Source of the DNA: Bathymodiolus brooksi
Taxonomy: Eukaryota; Mollusca; Bivalvia; Mytilida; Modiolidae
Direction: 5' to 3'
NCBI GenBank assembly: GCA_963680875.1
Contig: OY804578.1
Coordinates: 1,612,001 to 1,676,000 of the forward strand
Length of the DNA: 64,000 bases
A program made the translations under genes and the position numbers. Below the pieces are notes generated by a model. That model ran no database searches, was not told where the DNA came from, and saw only the letters and a list, made by a program, of their open reading frames with translations. Positions 1-12,706 of this stretch are shown piece by piece. The stretch's first letter is position 1, and every line of letters starts with the position of its first letter.

Positions 1-1276
1 TAGATCTTTAGTTCTCAGTGTAGTGTTTGTATTGATAAATAGATCTTTAGTTTTCTGTGTAGTGCTTTGTATTGATATATAGATCTTTAGTTTTCTGTGT
101 AGTGTTTTGTATTGATATATAGATCTTTAGTTTTCTGTGTAATGTTTTGTATTGATATATAGATCTTTAGTTTTCTGTGTAATGTTTTGTATTGATATAA
201 AGATCTTTAGTTTTCTATGTAGTGTTTTGTATTGATATATAGATCTTTAGTTTTCTGTTTAGTGTTTTGTATTGATATATAGATCTTTAGTTTTCTCTGT
301 AGTGTTTTGTATTGATATATAGATCTTTAGTTTTCTGTGTAGTGTTTTGTATTGATATATAGATCTTTAGTTTTCTGTGTAGTGTTTTGTATTGATATAT
401 AGATCTTTAGTTTTCAGTGTAATGTTTTGTATTGATATATAGATCTTTAGTTTTCTGTGTAGTGTTTTGTATTGATATATAGATCTTTAGTTTTCTGTGT
501 AGTGTTTTGTATTGATATATAGATCTTTAGTTTTCTGTGTAGTGTTTTGAACTGATATATAGATCTTTAGTTTTCTATGTAGTGTTTAGTATTGATATAT
601 AGATCTTTAGTTTTCTATGTAGTGTTTTGTATTGATATATAGATCTTTAGTTTTCTGTGTAGTGTTTTGTATTGATATATAGATCTTTAGTTTTCTGTGT
701 ATTGTTTTGTATTGATATATAGATCTTTAGTTTTCTATGTAGTGTTTTGTATTGATATATAGATCTTTAGTTTTCTGTTTAATGTTTTGTATTGATATAT
801 AGATCTTTAGTTTTCTATGTAGTGTTTTGTATTGATATATAGATCTTTAGTTTTCTGTGTAGTGTTTTGTATTGATATATAGATTTTTAGTTTTCTATGT
901 AGTTTTTTGTATTGATATATAGATCTTTAGTTTTCTATGTAATGTTTTGTATTGATATATAGATCTTTAGTTTTCTGTGTAGTGTTTATATTGATATATA
1001 GATCTATAGTTTTCTGTGTAGTGTTTTGTATTGATATATAGATCTTTAGTTTTCTATGTAATGTTTTGTATTGATATATAGATCTTTAGTTTTCTGTGTA
1101 GTGTTTTGTATTGATATATAGATCTTTAGTTTTCTGTGTAGTGTTTTGTATTGATATATAGATTTTTAGTTTTCTATGTAGTTTTTTGTATTGATATATA
1201 GATCTTTAGTTTTCTATGTAGTGTTTTGTATTGATATATAGATCTTTAGTTTTCTGTGTAGTGTTTTGTATTGATA

Positions 1277-1288
1277 TATAGATCTATA
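1277..1288. repeat. 12-bp perfect palindrome created by a T8A variant monomer
   Basis: The T8A change turns the junction sequence into TATAGATCTATA, which is its own reverse complement, extending the 6-bp AGATCT core found in most monomers. The same variant lies at 997-1,008 and near 2,880, 7,555, 9,390, 10,195, 12,030, 13,470, 36,178, 40,650 and 49,402. Most of these copies also carry G18A and T31C, so they descend from one variant monomer rather than arising repeatedly. Any protein-binding role is unproven. Confidence 0.8.
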
Positions 1289-1358
1289 GTTTTCTATGTA
1301 GTGTTTTGCATTGATATATAGATCTTTAGTTTTCTGTGTAGTGTTTTGTATTGATATA

Positions 1359-1396
1359 TAGATTTTTTTTTCTATGTAATTTTTTGTATTGATATA
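1359..1396 (+). repeat. 38-bp deletion monomer (first of eight)
   Basis: This monomer replaces the TCTTTAGTTTTC part with a run of nine T and a C, losing 2 bp and the AGATCT site. It also has G18A, G23A and extra T in the second half. Its siblings start near 2,957, 7,633, 10,270, 36,252, 40,727, 45,562 and 49,482. Six of the eight are followed by the same distinctive monomer with G35T and A38T; the copies at 36,252 and 40,727 are not. It is the best single marker of the C6T/T8A block. Confidence 0.93.
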
Positions 1397-1756
1397 TAGA
1401 TCTTTAGTTTTCTATATAGTGTTTTGTATTTATTTATATATCTTTAGTTTTCTATGTAGTGTTTTGTATTGATATATAGATCTTTAGTTTTCTGCTTAGT
1501 GTTTTGTATTGAAATATAGATCGTTAGTTCTCAGTGTAGTGTTTTGTATTGATATATAGATCTTTAGTTTTCTGTGTAGTGTTTTGTATTGATATATAGA
1601 TATTTAGTTTTCTGTGTAGTGTTTTGTATTGATATATAGATCTTTAATTTTCTGTGTAGTGTTTTGTATTGATATATAGATCTTTAGTTTTCTGTTTAAT
1701 GTTTTGTATTGATATATAGATCTTTAGTTTTCTATGTAGTGTTTTGTATTGATAAA

Positions 1757-1956
1757 TAGATCTTTAGTTTTCTATGTAGTATTTTGTATTGATATATAGA
1801 TCTTTAGTTTTCTATGTAGTGTTTTGTATTGTTATATAGATCTTTAGTTTTCTGTGTAGTGTTTTGTATTGATATATAGATCTTTAGTTTTCTGTGTAGT
1901 GTTTTGTATTGATATATAGATCTTTAGTTTTCTGTGTAGTATTTTGTATTGATATA
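1757..1956 (+). repeat. Five-monomer variant cassette G25A / A36T / two consensus / G25A (first of six)
   Basis: Two G25A monomers stand exactly 160 bp apart, with an A36T monomer directly after the first. The same 200-bp arrangement recurs with its first G25A base at 6,177, 17,097, 29,878, 44,266 and 60,492. In all six places a G18A monomer ending GATAAA precedes it. At 60,492 the A36T position carries C instead. Conserved spacing in six well-separated places shows the cassette is copied as a block within a longer HOR. Confidence 0.88.
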
Positions 1957-4274
1957 TAGATCTTTAGTTTTCTGTGTAGTGTTTTGTATTGATATATAGA
2001 TCTTTAGTTTTCTGTGTAGTGTTTTGTACTGATATATAGATCTTTAGTTTTCTGTGTAGTGTTTTGTATTGATATATAGATCTTTAGTTTTCTGTGTAGT
2101 GTGTTGTATTGATATATAGGTCTTTAGTTTTCTGTGTAGTGTTTTGTATTGATATATAGATCTTTAGTTTTCTGTGTAGTGTTTTGTACTGATATATAGA
2201 TCTTTAGTTTTCTATGTAGTGTTTAGTATTGATATATAGATCTTTGGTTTTCTATGTAGTGTTTTGTATTGATATATAGATCTTTAGTTTTCTGTGTAGT
2301 GTTTTGTATTGATATATAGATCTTTAGTTTTCTGTGTAGTGTTTTGTACTGATATATAGATCTTTAGTTTTCTATGTAGTGTTTATTATTGATATATAGA
2401 TCTTTAGTTTTCTGTGTATTGTTTTGTATTGATATATAGATCTTTAGTTTTCTATGTAGTGTTTTGTATTGATATATAGATCTTTAGTTTTCTGTTTAAT
2501 GTTTTGTATTGATATATAGATCTTTAGTTTTCTATGTAGTGTTTTGTATTGATATATAGATCTTTAGTTTTCTGTGTAGTGTTTTGTATTGATATATAGA
2601 TTTTTAGTTTTCTATGTAGTTTTTTGTATTGATATATAGATCTTTAGTTTTCTATGTAATGTTTTGTATTGATATATAGATCTTTAGTTTTCTGTGTAGT
2701 GTTTTGTATTGATATATAGATCTTTAGTTTTCTGTGTAGTGTTTTGTATTGATATATAGATTTTTAGTTTTCTATGTAGTTTCTTGTATTGATAAATAGA
2801 TCTTTAGTTTTCTATGTAGTGTTTTGTATTGATATATAGATCTTTAGTTTTCTGTGTAGTGTTTTGTATTGATATATAGATCTATAGTTTTCTATGTAGT
2901 GTTTTGCATTGATATATAGATCTTTAGTTTTCTGTGTAGTGTTTTGTATTGATATATAGATTTTTTTTTCTATGTAATTTTTTGTATTGATATATAGATC
3001 TTTAGTTTTCTATGTAGTGTTTTGTATTTATTTATATATCTTTAGTTTTCTATGTAGTGTTTTGTATTGATATATAGATCTTTAGTTTTCTGCTTAGTGT
3101 TTTGTATTGAAATATAGATCGTTAGTTCTCAATGTAGTGTTTTGTATTGATATATAGATCTTTAGTTTTCTGTGTAGTGTTTTGTATTGATATATAGATC
3201 TTTAGTTTTCTGTGTAGTGTTTTGTATTGATATATAGATCTTTAGTTTTCTGTGTAGTGTTTTGTATTGATATATAGATCTTTAGTTTTCTGTGTAATGT
3301 TTTGTATTGATATAAAGATCTTTAGTTTTCTGTGTAGTGTTTTGTATTGATATATAGATCTTTAGTTTTCTGTTTAGTGTTTTGTATTGATATATAGATC
3401 TTTAGTTTTCTGTGTAGTGTTTTGTATTGATATATAGATCTTTAGTTTTCTGTTTAGTGTTTTGTATTGATATATAGATCTTTAGTTTTCTGCTTAGTGT
3501 TTTGTATTGAAATATAGATCGTTAGTTCTCAGTGTAGTGTTTTGTATTGATATATAGATCTTTAGTTTTCTGTGTAGTGTTTTGTATTGATATATAGATC
3601 TTTAGTTTTCTGTGTAGTGTTTTGTATTCATATATAGATCTTTAGTTTTCTGTGTAGTGTTTTGTATTGATATATAGATCTTTAGTTTTCTGCTTAGTGT
3701 TATGTATTGAAATATAGATCGTTAGTTCTCAGTGTAGTGTTTTGTATTGATATATAGATCTTTAGTTTTCTGTGTAGTGTTTTGTACTGATATATAGATC
3801 TATAGTTTTCTGTGTAGTGTTTTGTATTCATATATAGATCTTTAGTTTTCTGTGTAATGTTTTGTATTGATATATAGATCTTTAGTTTTCTGTGTAGTGT
3901 TTTGTATTGATATATAGATCTTTAGTTTTCTATATAGTGTTTTGTGTTGATATATAGATCTTTAGTTTTCTGTGTAGTGTTTTGTATTGATATATAGATC
4001 TTTAGTTTTATGTGTAGTGTTTTGTATTGATATATAGATCTTTAGTTTTCTGTGTAGTGTTTTGTATTGATATATAGATCTTTAGTTTTCTATGTAGTGT
4101 TTTGTATTGATATATAGATCTTTAGGTTTCTGTGTAGTGTTTTGTATTGATATATAGATCTTTAGTTTTCTATGTAGTGTTTTGTATTGATATATAGATC
4201 TTTAGTTTTCTGTGTAGTGTTTTGTATTGATTTATAGATCTTTAGTTTTCTGTGTAGTGTTTGGTATTGATATA

Positions 4275-7200
4275 TAGATCTTTAGTTCTCAGTGTAGTGT
4301 TTGTATTGATAAATAGATCTTTAGTTTTCTGTGTAGTGCTTTGTATTGATATATAGATCTTTAGTTTTCTGTGTAGTGTTTTGTATTGATATATAGATCT
4401 TTAGTTTTCTGTGTAATGTTTTGTATTGATATATAGATCTTTAGTTTTCTGTGTAATGTTTTGTATTGATATAAAGATCTTTAGTTTTCTATGTAGTGTT
4501 TTGTATTGATATATAGATCTTTAGTTTTCTGTTTAGTGTTTTGTATTGATATATAGATCTTTAGTTTTCTCTGTAGTGTTTTGTATTGATATATAGATCT
4601 TTAGTTTTCTGTGTAGTGTTTTGTATTGATATATATATCTTTAGTTTTCTGTGTAGTGTTTTGTATTGATATATAGATCTTTAGTTTTCAGTGTAATGTT
4701 TTGCATTGATATATAGATCTTTAGTTTTCTGTGTAGTGTTTTGTATTGATATATAGATCTTTAGTTTTCTGTGTAGTGTTTTGTATTGATATATAGATCT
4801 TTAGTTTTCTGTGTAGTGTTTTGTTTTGATATATAGATCTTTAGTTTTATGTGTAGTGTTTTGTATTGATATAGAGATCTTTAGTTTTCTGTGTAGTGTT
4901 TTGTATTGATATATAGATCTTTAGTTTTCTGTTTAATGTTTTGTATTGATATATAGATCTTTAGTTTTCTATGTAGTGTTTTGTATTGATAAATAGATCT
5001 TTAGTTTTCTATGTAGTGTTTTGTATTGATATATAGATCTTTAGTTTTCTATGTAGTGTTTTGTATTGATATATAGATCTTTAGTTTTCTGTGTAGTGTT
5101 TTGTATTGATATATAGATCTTTAGTTTTCTGTGTAGTGTTTTGTATTGATATATAGATCTTTAGTTTTCTGTGTAGTGTTTTGTATTGATATATAGATCT
5201 TTAGTTTTCTGTTTAGTGTTTGTATTGAAATATAGATCGTTAGTTCTCAGTGTAGTGTTTTGTATTGATATATAGATCTTTAGTTTTCTGTGTAGTGTTT
5301 TGTATTGATATATAGATCTTTAGTTTTCTATGTAGTGTTTTGTATTGATATATAGATCTTTAGTTTTCTGTGTAATGTTTTGTATTGATATATAGATCTT
5401 TAGTTTTCTGTGTAGTGTTTTGTATTGATATATAGATCTTTAGTTTTCTGGGTAGTGTTTTGTATTGAGATATAGATCTTTAGTTATCTGTGTAGTGTTT
5501 TGTATTGATATATAGATCTTTAGTTTTCTGTGTAGTGCTTTGTATTGATATATAGATCTTTAGTTTTCTGTGTAGTGTTTTGTATTGATATATAGATCTT
5601 TAGTTTTCTATGTAGTGTTTTGTATTGATATATAGATCTTTAGTTTTCTGTGTAGTGTTTTGTATTGATATATAGATCTTTAGTTTTCTGTGTAGTGCTT
5701 TGTATTGATATATAGATCTTTAGTTTTCTGTGTAGTGTTTGGTATTGATATATAGATCTTTAGTTCTCAGTGTAGTGTTTTGTATTGATAAATAGATCTT
5801 TAGTTTTCTGTGTAGTGTTTTGTATTGATATATAGATCTTTAGTTTTCTGTGTAGTGTTTTGTATTGATATATAGATCTTTAGTTTTCTGTGTAATGTTT
5901 TGTATTGATATAAAGATCTTTAGTTTTCTGTGTAATGTTTTGTATTGATATATAGATCTTTAGTTTTCTGTTTAGTGTTTTGTATTGATATATAGATCTT
6001 TAGTTTTCTGTGTAGTGTTTTGTATTGATATATAGATCTTTAGTTTTCTGTGTAGTGTTTTGTATTGATATATAGATCTTTAGTTTTCTGTTTTATGTTT
6101 TGTATTGATATATAGATCTTTAGTTTTCTATGTAGTGTTTTGTATTGATAAATAGATCTTTAGTTTTCTATGTAGTATTTTGTATTGATATATAGATCTT
6201 TAGTTTTCTGTGTAGTGTTTTGTATTGTTATATAGATCTTTAGTTTTCTGTGTAGTGTTTTGTATTGATATATAGATCTTTAGTTTTCTGTGTAGTGTTT
6301 TGTATTGATATATAGATCTTTAGTTTTCTGTGTAGTATTTTGTATTGATATATAGATCTTTAGTTTTCTGTGTAGTGTTTTGTATTGATATATAGATCTT
6401 TAGTTTTCTGTGTAGTGTTTTGTACTGATATATAGATCTTTAGTTTTCTGTGTAGTGTTTTGTATTGATATATAGATCTTTAGTTTTCTGTGTAGTGTGT
6501 TGTATTGATATATAGGTCTTTATTTTTCTGTGTAGTGGTTTGTATTGATATATAGATCTTTAGTTTTCTGTGTAGTGTTTTGTACTGATATATAGATCTT
6601 TAGTTTTCTATGTAGTGTTTAGTATTGGTATATAGATCTTTGGTTTTCTATGTAGTGTTTTGTATTGATATATAGATCTTTAGTTTTCTGTGTAGTGTTT
6701 TGTATTGATATATAGATCTTTAGTTTTCTGTGTAGTGTTTTGTACTGATATATAGATCTTTAGTTTTCTATGTAGTGTTTAGTATTGATATATAGATCTT
6801 TAGTTTTCTATGTAGTGTTTTGTATTGATATATAGATCTTTAGTTTTCTGTGTAGTGTTTTGTATTGATATATAGATCTTTAGTTTTCTGTGTATTGTTT
6901 TGTATTGATATATAGATCTTTAGTTTTCTATGTAGTGTTTTGTATTGATATATAGATCTTTAGTTTTCTGTGTAGTGTTTTGTATTGATATATAGATCTT
7001 TAGTTTTCTATGTAGTGTTTTGTATTGATATATAGATCTTTAGTTTTCTGTTTAATGTTTTGTATTGATATATAGATCTTTAGTTTTCTATGTAGTGTTT
7101 TGTATTGATATATAGATCTTTAGTTTTCTGTGTAGTGTTTTGTATTGATATATAGATTTTTAGTTTTCTATGTAGTTTTTTGTATTGATATATAGATCTT

Positions 7201-9510
7201 TAGTTTTCTATGTAATGTTTTGTATTGATATATAGATCTTTAGTTTTCTGTGTAGTGTTTTGTATTGATATATAGATCTATTGTTTTCTGTGTAGTGTTT
7301 TGTATTGATATATAGATCTTTAGTTTTCTATGTAATGTTTTGTATTGATATATAGATCTTTAGTTTTCTGTGTAGTGTTTTGTATTGATATATAGATCTT
7401 TAGTTTTCTGTGTAGTGTTTTGTATTGATATATAGATTTTTAGTTTTCTATGTAGTTTTTTGTATTGATATATAGATCTTTAGTTTTCTATGTAGTGTTT
7501 TGTATTGATATATAGATCTTTAGTTTTCTGTGTAGTGTTTTGTATTGATATATAGATCTATAGTTTTCTATGTAGTGTTTTGCATTGATATATAGATCTT
7601 TAGTTTTCTGTGTAGTGTTTTGTATTGATATATAGATTTTTTTTTCTATGTAATTTTTTGTATTGATATATAGATCTTTAGTTTTCTATGTAGTGTTTTG
7701 TATTTATTTATATATCTTTAGTTTTCTATGTAGTGTTTTGTATTGATATATAGATCTTTAGTTTTCTGCTTAGTGTTTTGTATTGAAATATAGATCGTTA
7801 GTTCTCAGTGTAGTGTTTTGTATTGATATATAGATCTTTAGTTTTCTGTGTAGTGTTTTGTATTGATATATAGATATTTAGTTTTCTGTGTAGTGTTTTG
7901 TATTGATATATAGATCTTTAGTTTTCTGTGTAATGTTTTGTATTGATATATAGATCTTTAGTTTTCTGTGTAGTGTTTTGTATTGATATATAGATCTTTA
8001 GTTTTCTATGTAGTGTTTTGTATTGATATATAGATCTTTAGTTTTCTGTGTAGTGTTTTGTATTGATATATAGATCTTTAGTTTTATGTGTAGTGTTTTG
8101 TATTGATATATAGATCTTTAGTTTTTTGTGTAGTGTTTTGTATTGATATATAGATCTTTAGTTTTCTTTGTAGTGTTTTGTATTGATATATAGATCTTTA
8201 GTTTTCTGTGTAGTGTTTTGTATTGATATATAGATCTTTAGTTTTCTGTGTAATGTTTTGTATTGATATAAAGATCTTTAGTTTTCTGTGTAGTGTTTTG
8301 TATTGATATATAGATCTTTAGTTTTCTGTTTAGTGTTTTGTATTGATATATAGATCTTTAGTTTTCTGTGTAGTGTTTTGTATTGATATATAGATCTTTA
8401 GTTTTCTGTTTAGTGTTTTGTATTGATATATAGATCTTTAGTTTTCTGCTTAGTGTTTTGTATTGAAATATAGATCGTTAGTTCTCAGTGTAGTGTTTTG
8501 TATTGATATATAGATCTTTAGTTTTCTGTGTAGTGTTTTGTACTGATATATAGATCTTTAGTTTTCTGTGTAGTGTTTTGTATTCATATATAGATCTTTA
8601 GTTTTCTGTGTAATGTTTTGTATTGATATATAGATCTTTAGTTTTCTGTGTAGTGTTTTGTATTGATATATAGATCTTTAGTTTTCTATATAGTGTTTTG
8701 TGTTGATATATAGATCTTTAGTTTTCTGTGTAGTGTTTTGTATTGATATATAGATCTTTAGTTTTATGTGTAGTGTTTTGTATTGATATATAGATCTTTA
8801 GTTTTCTGTGTAGTGTTTTGTATTGATATATAGATCTTTAGTTTTCTATGTAGTGTTTTGTATTGATATATAGATCTTTAGGTTTCTGTGTAGTGTTTTG
8901 TATTGATATATAGATCTTTAGTTTTCTATGTAGTGTTTTGTATTGATATATAGATCTTTAGTTTTCTGTGTAGTGTTTTGTATTGATATATAGATTTTTA
9001 GTTTTCTATGTAGTTTTTTGTATTGATATATAGATCTTTAGTTTTCTATGTAATGTTTTGTATTGATATATAGATCTTTAGTTTTCTGTGTAGTGTTTTG
9101 TATTGATATATAGATCTATTGTTTTCTGTGTAGTGTTTTGTATTGATATATAGATCTTTAGTTTTCTATGTAATGTTTTGTATTGATATATAGATCTTTA
9201 GTTTTCTGTGTAGTGTTTTGTATTGATATATAGATCTTTAGTTTTCTGTGTAGTGTTTTGTATTGATATATAGATTTTTAGTTTTCTATGTAGTTTTTTG
9301 TATTGATATATAGATCTTTAGTTTTCTATGTAGTGTTTTGTATTGATATATAGATCTTTAGTTTTCTGTGTAGTGTTTTGTATTGATATATAGATCTATA
9401 GTTTTCTATGTAGTGTTTTGCATTGATATATAGATCTTTAGTTTTCTGTGTAGTGTTTTGTATTGATTTATAGATCTTTAGTTTTCTGTGTAGTGTTTGG
9501 TATTGATATA
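4275..9510 (+). repeat. HOR unit 2 (5,236 bp), extended cycle
   Basis: Marker order: landmark monomer, T26C, T1A, G18C, T17A/G23A, A32T, C16A, T1G, 39-bp monomer ending GAAATA (near 5,219), T7G, T19G (5,450), T14A, T29G, second T14C monomer, the G25A cassette (6,177), T27G/A4G (6,496), T29A, A10G, G23T, C6T, T8A/A10T, T8A, 38-bp monomer (7,633), C6A, C16T, T19C/G20T, G18A/G20A (8,690) and T12G. A second run of the C6T...T8A/T31C series follows at about 8,990-9,430 and accounts for most of the excess over the usual 4.5 kb. A38T and T29G monomers close the unit. Confidence 0.9.
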
Positions 9511-12500
9511 TAGATCTTTAGTTCTCAGTGTAGTGTTTTTATTGATAAATAGATCTTTAGTTTTCTGTGTAGTGCTTTGTATTGATATATAGATCTTTAG
9601 TTTTCTGTGTAGTGTTTTGTATTGATATATAGATCTTTAGTTTTCTGTGTAATGTTTTGTATTGATATAAAGATCTTTAGTTTTCTATGTAGTGTTTTGT
9701 ATTGATATATAGATCTTTAGTTTTCTGTTTAGTGTTTTGTATTGATATATAGATCTTTAGTTTTCTCTGTAGTGTTTTGTATTGATATATAGATCTTTAG
9801 TTTTCTGTGTAGTGTTTTGTATTGATATATAGATCTTTAGTTTTCTGTGTAGTGTTTTGTATTGATATATAGATCTTTAGTTTTCAGTGTAATGTTTTGT
9901 ATTGATATATAGATCTTTAGTTTTCTGTGTAGTGTTTTGTATTGATATATAGATCTTTAGTTTTCTGTGTAGTGTTTTGTATTGATATATAGATCTTTAG
10001 TTTTCTGTGTAGTGTTTTGTTTTGATATATAGATCTTTAGTTTTATGTGTAGTGTTTTGTATTGATATATAGATTTTTAGTTTTCTATGTAGTTTTTTGT
10101 ATTGATATATAGATCTTTAGTTTTCTATGTAGTGTTTTGTATTGATATATAGATCTTTAGTTTTCTGTGTAGTGTTTTGTATTGATATATAGATCTATAG
10201 TTTTCTATGTAGTGTTTTGCATTGATATATAGATCTTTAGTTTTCTGTGTAGTGTTTTGTATTGATATATAGATTTTTTTTTCTATGTAATTTTTTGTAT
10301 TGATATATAGATCTTTAGTTTTCTATGTAGTGTTTTGTATTTATTTATATATCTTTAGTTTTCTATGTAGTGTTTTGTATTGATATATAGATCTTTAGTT
10401 TTCTGCTTAGTGTTTTGTATTGATATATAGATCGTTAGTTCTCAGTGTAGTGTTTTGTATTGATATATAGATCTTTAGTTTTCTGTGTAGTGTTTTGTAT
10501 TGATATATAGATATTTAGTTTTCTGTGTAGTGTTTTGTATTGATATATAGATCTTTAGTTTTCTGTGTAATGTTTTGTATTGATATATAGATCTTTAGTT
10601 TTCTGTGTAGTGTTTTGTATTGATATATAGATCTTTAGTTTTCTATGTAGTGTTTTGTATTGATATATAGATCTTTAGTTTTCTGTGTAGTGTTTTGTAT
10701 TGATATATAGATCTTTAGTTTTATGTGTAGTGTTTTGTATTGATATATAGATCTTTAGTTTTTTGTGTAGTGTTTTGTATTGATATATAGATCTTTAGTT
10801 TTCTTTGTAGTGTTTTGTATTGATATATAGATCTTTAGTTTTCTGTGTAGTGTTTTGTATTGATATATAGATCTTTAGTTTTCTGTGTAATGTTTTGTAT
10901 TGATATAAAGATCTTTAGTTTTCTGTGTAGTGTTTTGTATTGATATATAGATCTTTAGTTTTCTGTTTAGTGTTTTGTATTGATATATAGATCTTTAGTT
11001 TTCTGTGTAGTGTTTTGTATTGATATATAGATCTTTAGTTTTCTGTTTAGTGTTTTGTATTGATATATAGATCTTTAGTTTTCTGCTTAGTGTTTTGTAT
11101 TGAAATATAGATCGTTAGTTCTCAGTGTAGTGTTTTGTATTGATATATAGATCTTTAGTTTTCTGTGTAGTGTTTTGTACTGATATATAGATCTTTAGTT
11201 TTCTGTGTAGTGTTTTGTATTCATATATAGATCTTTAGTTTTCTGTGTAATGTTTTGTATTGATATATAGATCTTTAGTTTTCTGTGTAGTGTTTTGTAT
11301 TGATATATAGATCTTTAGTTTTCTATATAGTGTTTTGTGTTGATATATAGATCTTTAGTTTTCTGTGTAGTGTTTTGTATTGATATATAGATCTTTAGTT
11401 TTATGTGTAGTGTTTTGTATTGATATATAGATCTTTAGTTTTCTGTGTAGTGTTTTGTATTGATATATAGATCTTTAGTTTTCTATGTAGTGTTTTGTAT
11501 TGATATATAGATCTTTAGGTTTCTGTGTAGTGTTTTGTATTGATATATAGATCTTTAGTTTTCTATGTAGTGTTTTGTATTGATATATAGATCTTTAGTT
11601 TTCTGTGTAGTGTTTTGTATTGATATATAGATTTTTAGTTTTCTATGTAGTTTTTTGTATTGATATATAGATCTTTAGTTTTCTATGTAATGTTTTGTAT
11701 TGATATATAGATCTTTAGTTTTCTGTGTAGTGTTTTGTATTGATATATAGATCTATTGTTTTCTGTGTAGTGTTTTGTATTGATATATAGATCTTTAGTT
11801 TTCTATGTAATGTTTTGTATTGATATATAGATCTTTAGTTTTCTGTGTAGTGTTTTGTATTGATATATAGATCTTTAGTTTTCTGTGTAGTGTTTTGTAT
11901 TGATATATAGATTTTTAGTTTTCTATGTAGTTTTTTGTATTGATATATAGATCTTTAGTTTTCTATGTAGTGTTTTGTATTGATATATAGATCTTTAGTT
12001 TTCTGTGTAGTGTTTTGTATTGATATATAGATCTATAGTTTTCTATGTAGTGTTTTGCATTGATATATAGATCTTTAGTTTTCTGTGTAGTGTTTTGTAT
12101 TGATTTATAGATCTTTAGTTTTCTGTGTAGTGTTTGGTATTGATATATAGATCTTTAGTTCTCAGTGTAGTGTTTTTATTGATAAATAGATCTTTAGTTT
12201 TCTGTGTAGTGCTTTGTATTGATATATAGATCTTTAGTTTTCTGTGTAGTGTTTTGTATTGATATATAGATCTTTAGTTTTCTGTGTAATGTTTTGTATT
12301 GATATAAAGATCTTTAGTTTTCTATGTAGTGTTTTGTATTGATATATAGATCTTTAGTTTTCTGTTTAGTGTTTTGTATTGATATATAGATCTTTAGTTT
12401 TCTCTGTAGTGTTTTGTATTGATATATAGATCTTTAGTTTTCTGTGTAGTGTTTTGTATTGATATATAGATCTTTAGTTTTCTGTGTAGTGTTTTGTATT

Positions 12501-12706
12501 GATATATAGATCTTTAGTTTTCAGTGTAATGTTTTGTATTGATATATAGATCTTTAGTTTTCTGTGTAGTGTTTTGTATTGATATATAGATCTTTAGTTT
12601 TCTGTGTAGTGTTTTGTATTGATATATAGATCTTTAGTTTTCTGTGTAGTGTTTTGTTTTGATATATAGATCTTTAGTTTTATGTGTAGTGTTTTGTATT
12701 GATATA
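7433..12706 (+). repeat. 2,637-bp tandem segmental duplication (7,433-10,069 and 10,070-12,706)
   Basis: Every diagnostic variant checked reappears exactly 2,637 bp downstream: the 38-bp monomer (7,633 and 10,270), C6A, C16A, C16T, G18T, T19C/G20T, G18A/G20A, T12G, the second C6T series, T8A/A10T, T31C and the altered landmark reading TTTTTATT. The match starts at a C6T monomer at 7,433 and ends where 10,070 is again C6T but 12,707 is T1G. Thus the junction lies at or just before 10,070. The one difference I saw is the monomer before T7G, which ends GAAATA near 7,787 but GATATA near 10,424. The size is 66 monomers minus 3 bp. Confidence 0.93.
9511..12147 (+). repeat. HOR unit 3 (2,637 bp)
   Basis: The landmark here is a subtype whose second half reads GTGTTTTTATTG, with a further G-to-T change. 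After the shared opening (T26C, T1A, G20T, G18C, T17A/G23A, A32T, C16A) the unit jumps at 10,070 to C6T. The usual T1G...T19G...T27G section is therefore skipped. The remainder repeats the end of unit 2 through T29G. Confidence 0.9.

Larger units (their letters stand above)
680..3194 (+). repeat. Internal repeated block: 680-1,596 matches 2,397-3,194
   Basis: The run from the G23T monomer (680) through the C6T/G25T monomers, T8A with T31C, the 38-bp monomer and the T7G monomer is repeated from 2,397. The offset is 1,717 bp at the left and 1,598 bp at the right. The 119-bp change comes from three extra monomers in the first copy, one of them a 39-bp monomer near 960-1,000 seen nowhere else. 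After 1,596 the first copy continues with a C6A monomer, whereas the second goes to consensus monomers. The interval 1,597-2,396 holds a different part of the cycle, so the true duplicated unit was about 1.7 kb. Confidence 0.85.
1..4274 (+). repeat. HOR unit 1 (4,274 bp), starting at the landmark 39-bp monomer
   Basis: The unit opens with the 39-bp T14C/T17A/T39A monomer at 1-39 and a T26C monomer at 40-79. The first 550 bp match the start of the next unit at 4,275-4,820, including G18C and then T17A/G23A. From about 550 the order departs: it jumps to the T29A, G23T and C6T series. Two 38-bp monomers (1,359 and 2,957) lie here, each followed by the G35T/A38T monomer, the T19C/G20T monomer ending GAAATA, and a T7G monomer. 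The T27G monomer is at about 2,077 and the G18A/G20A/A32G monomer near 3,920. T12G (about 4,126), A38T (about 4,231) and T29G (about 4,263) close the unit. Confidence 0.9.

Noticed and set aside
1359..1396. A poly-T tract of the 38-bp monomer read as a retroposon tail or transcription terminator
   Set aside because: The T-run is an internal deletion variant of the monomer, flanked by satellite on both sides, with no element body or target-site duplication.
1424..1450. The TATTTATTTATATATC stretch as an AU-rich regulatory element
   Set aside because: It is explained by three substitutions (G35T, A38T and G3T in the next monomer) and recurs only as a HOR marker after the 38-bp monomer.
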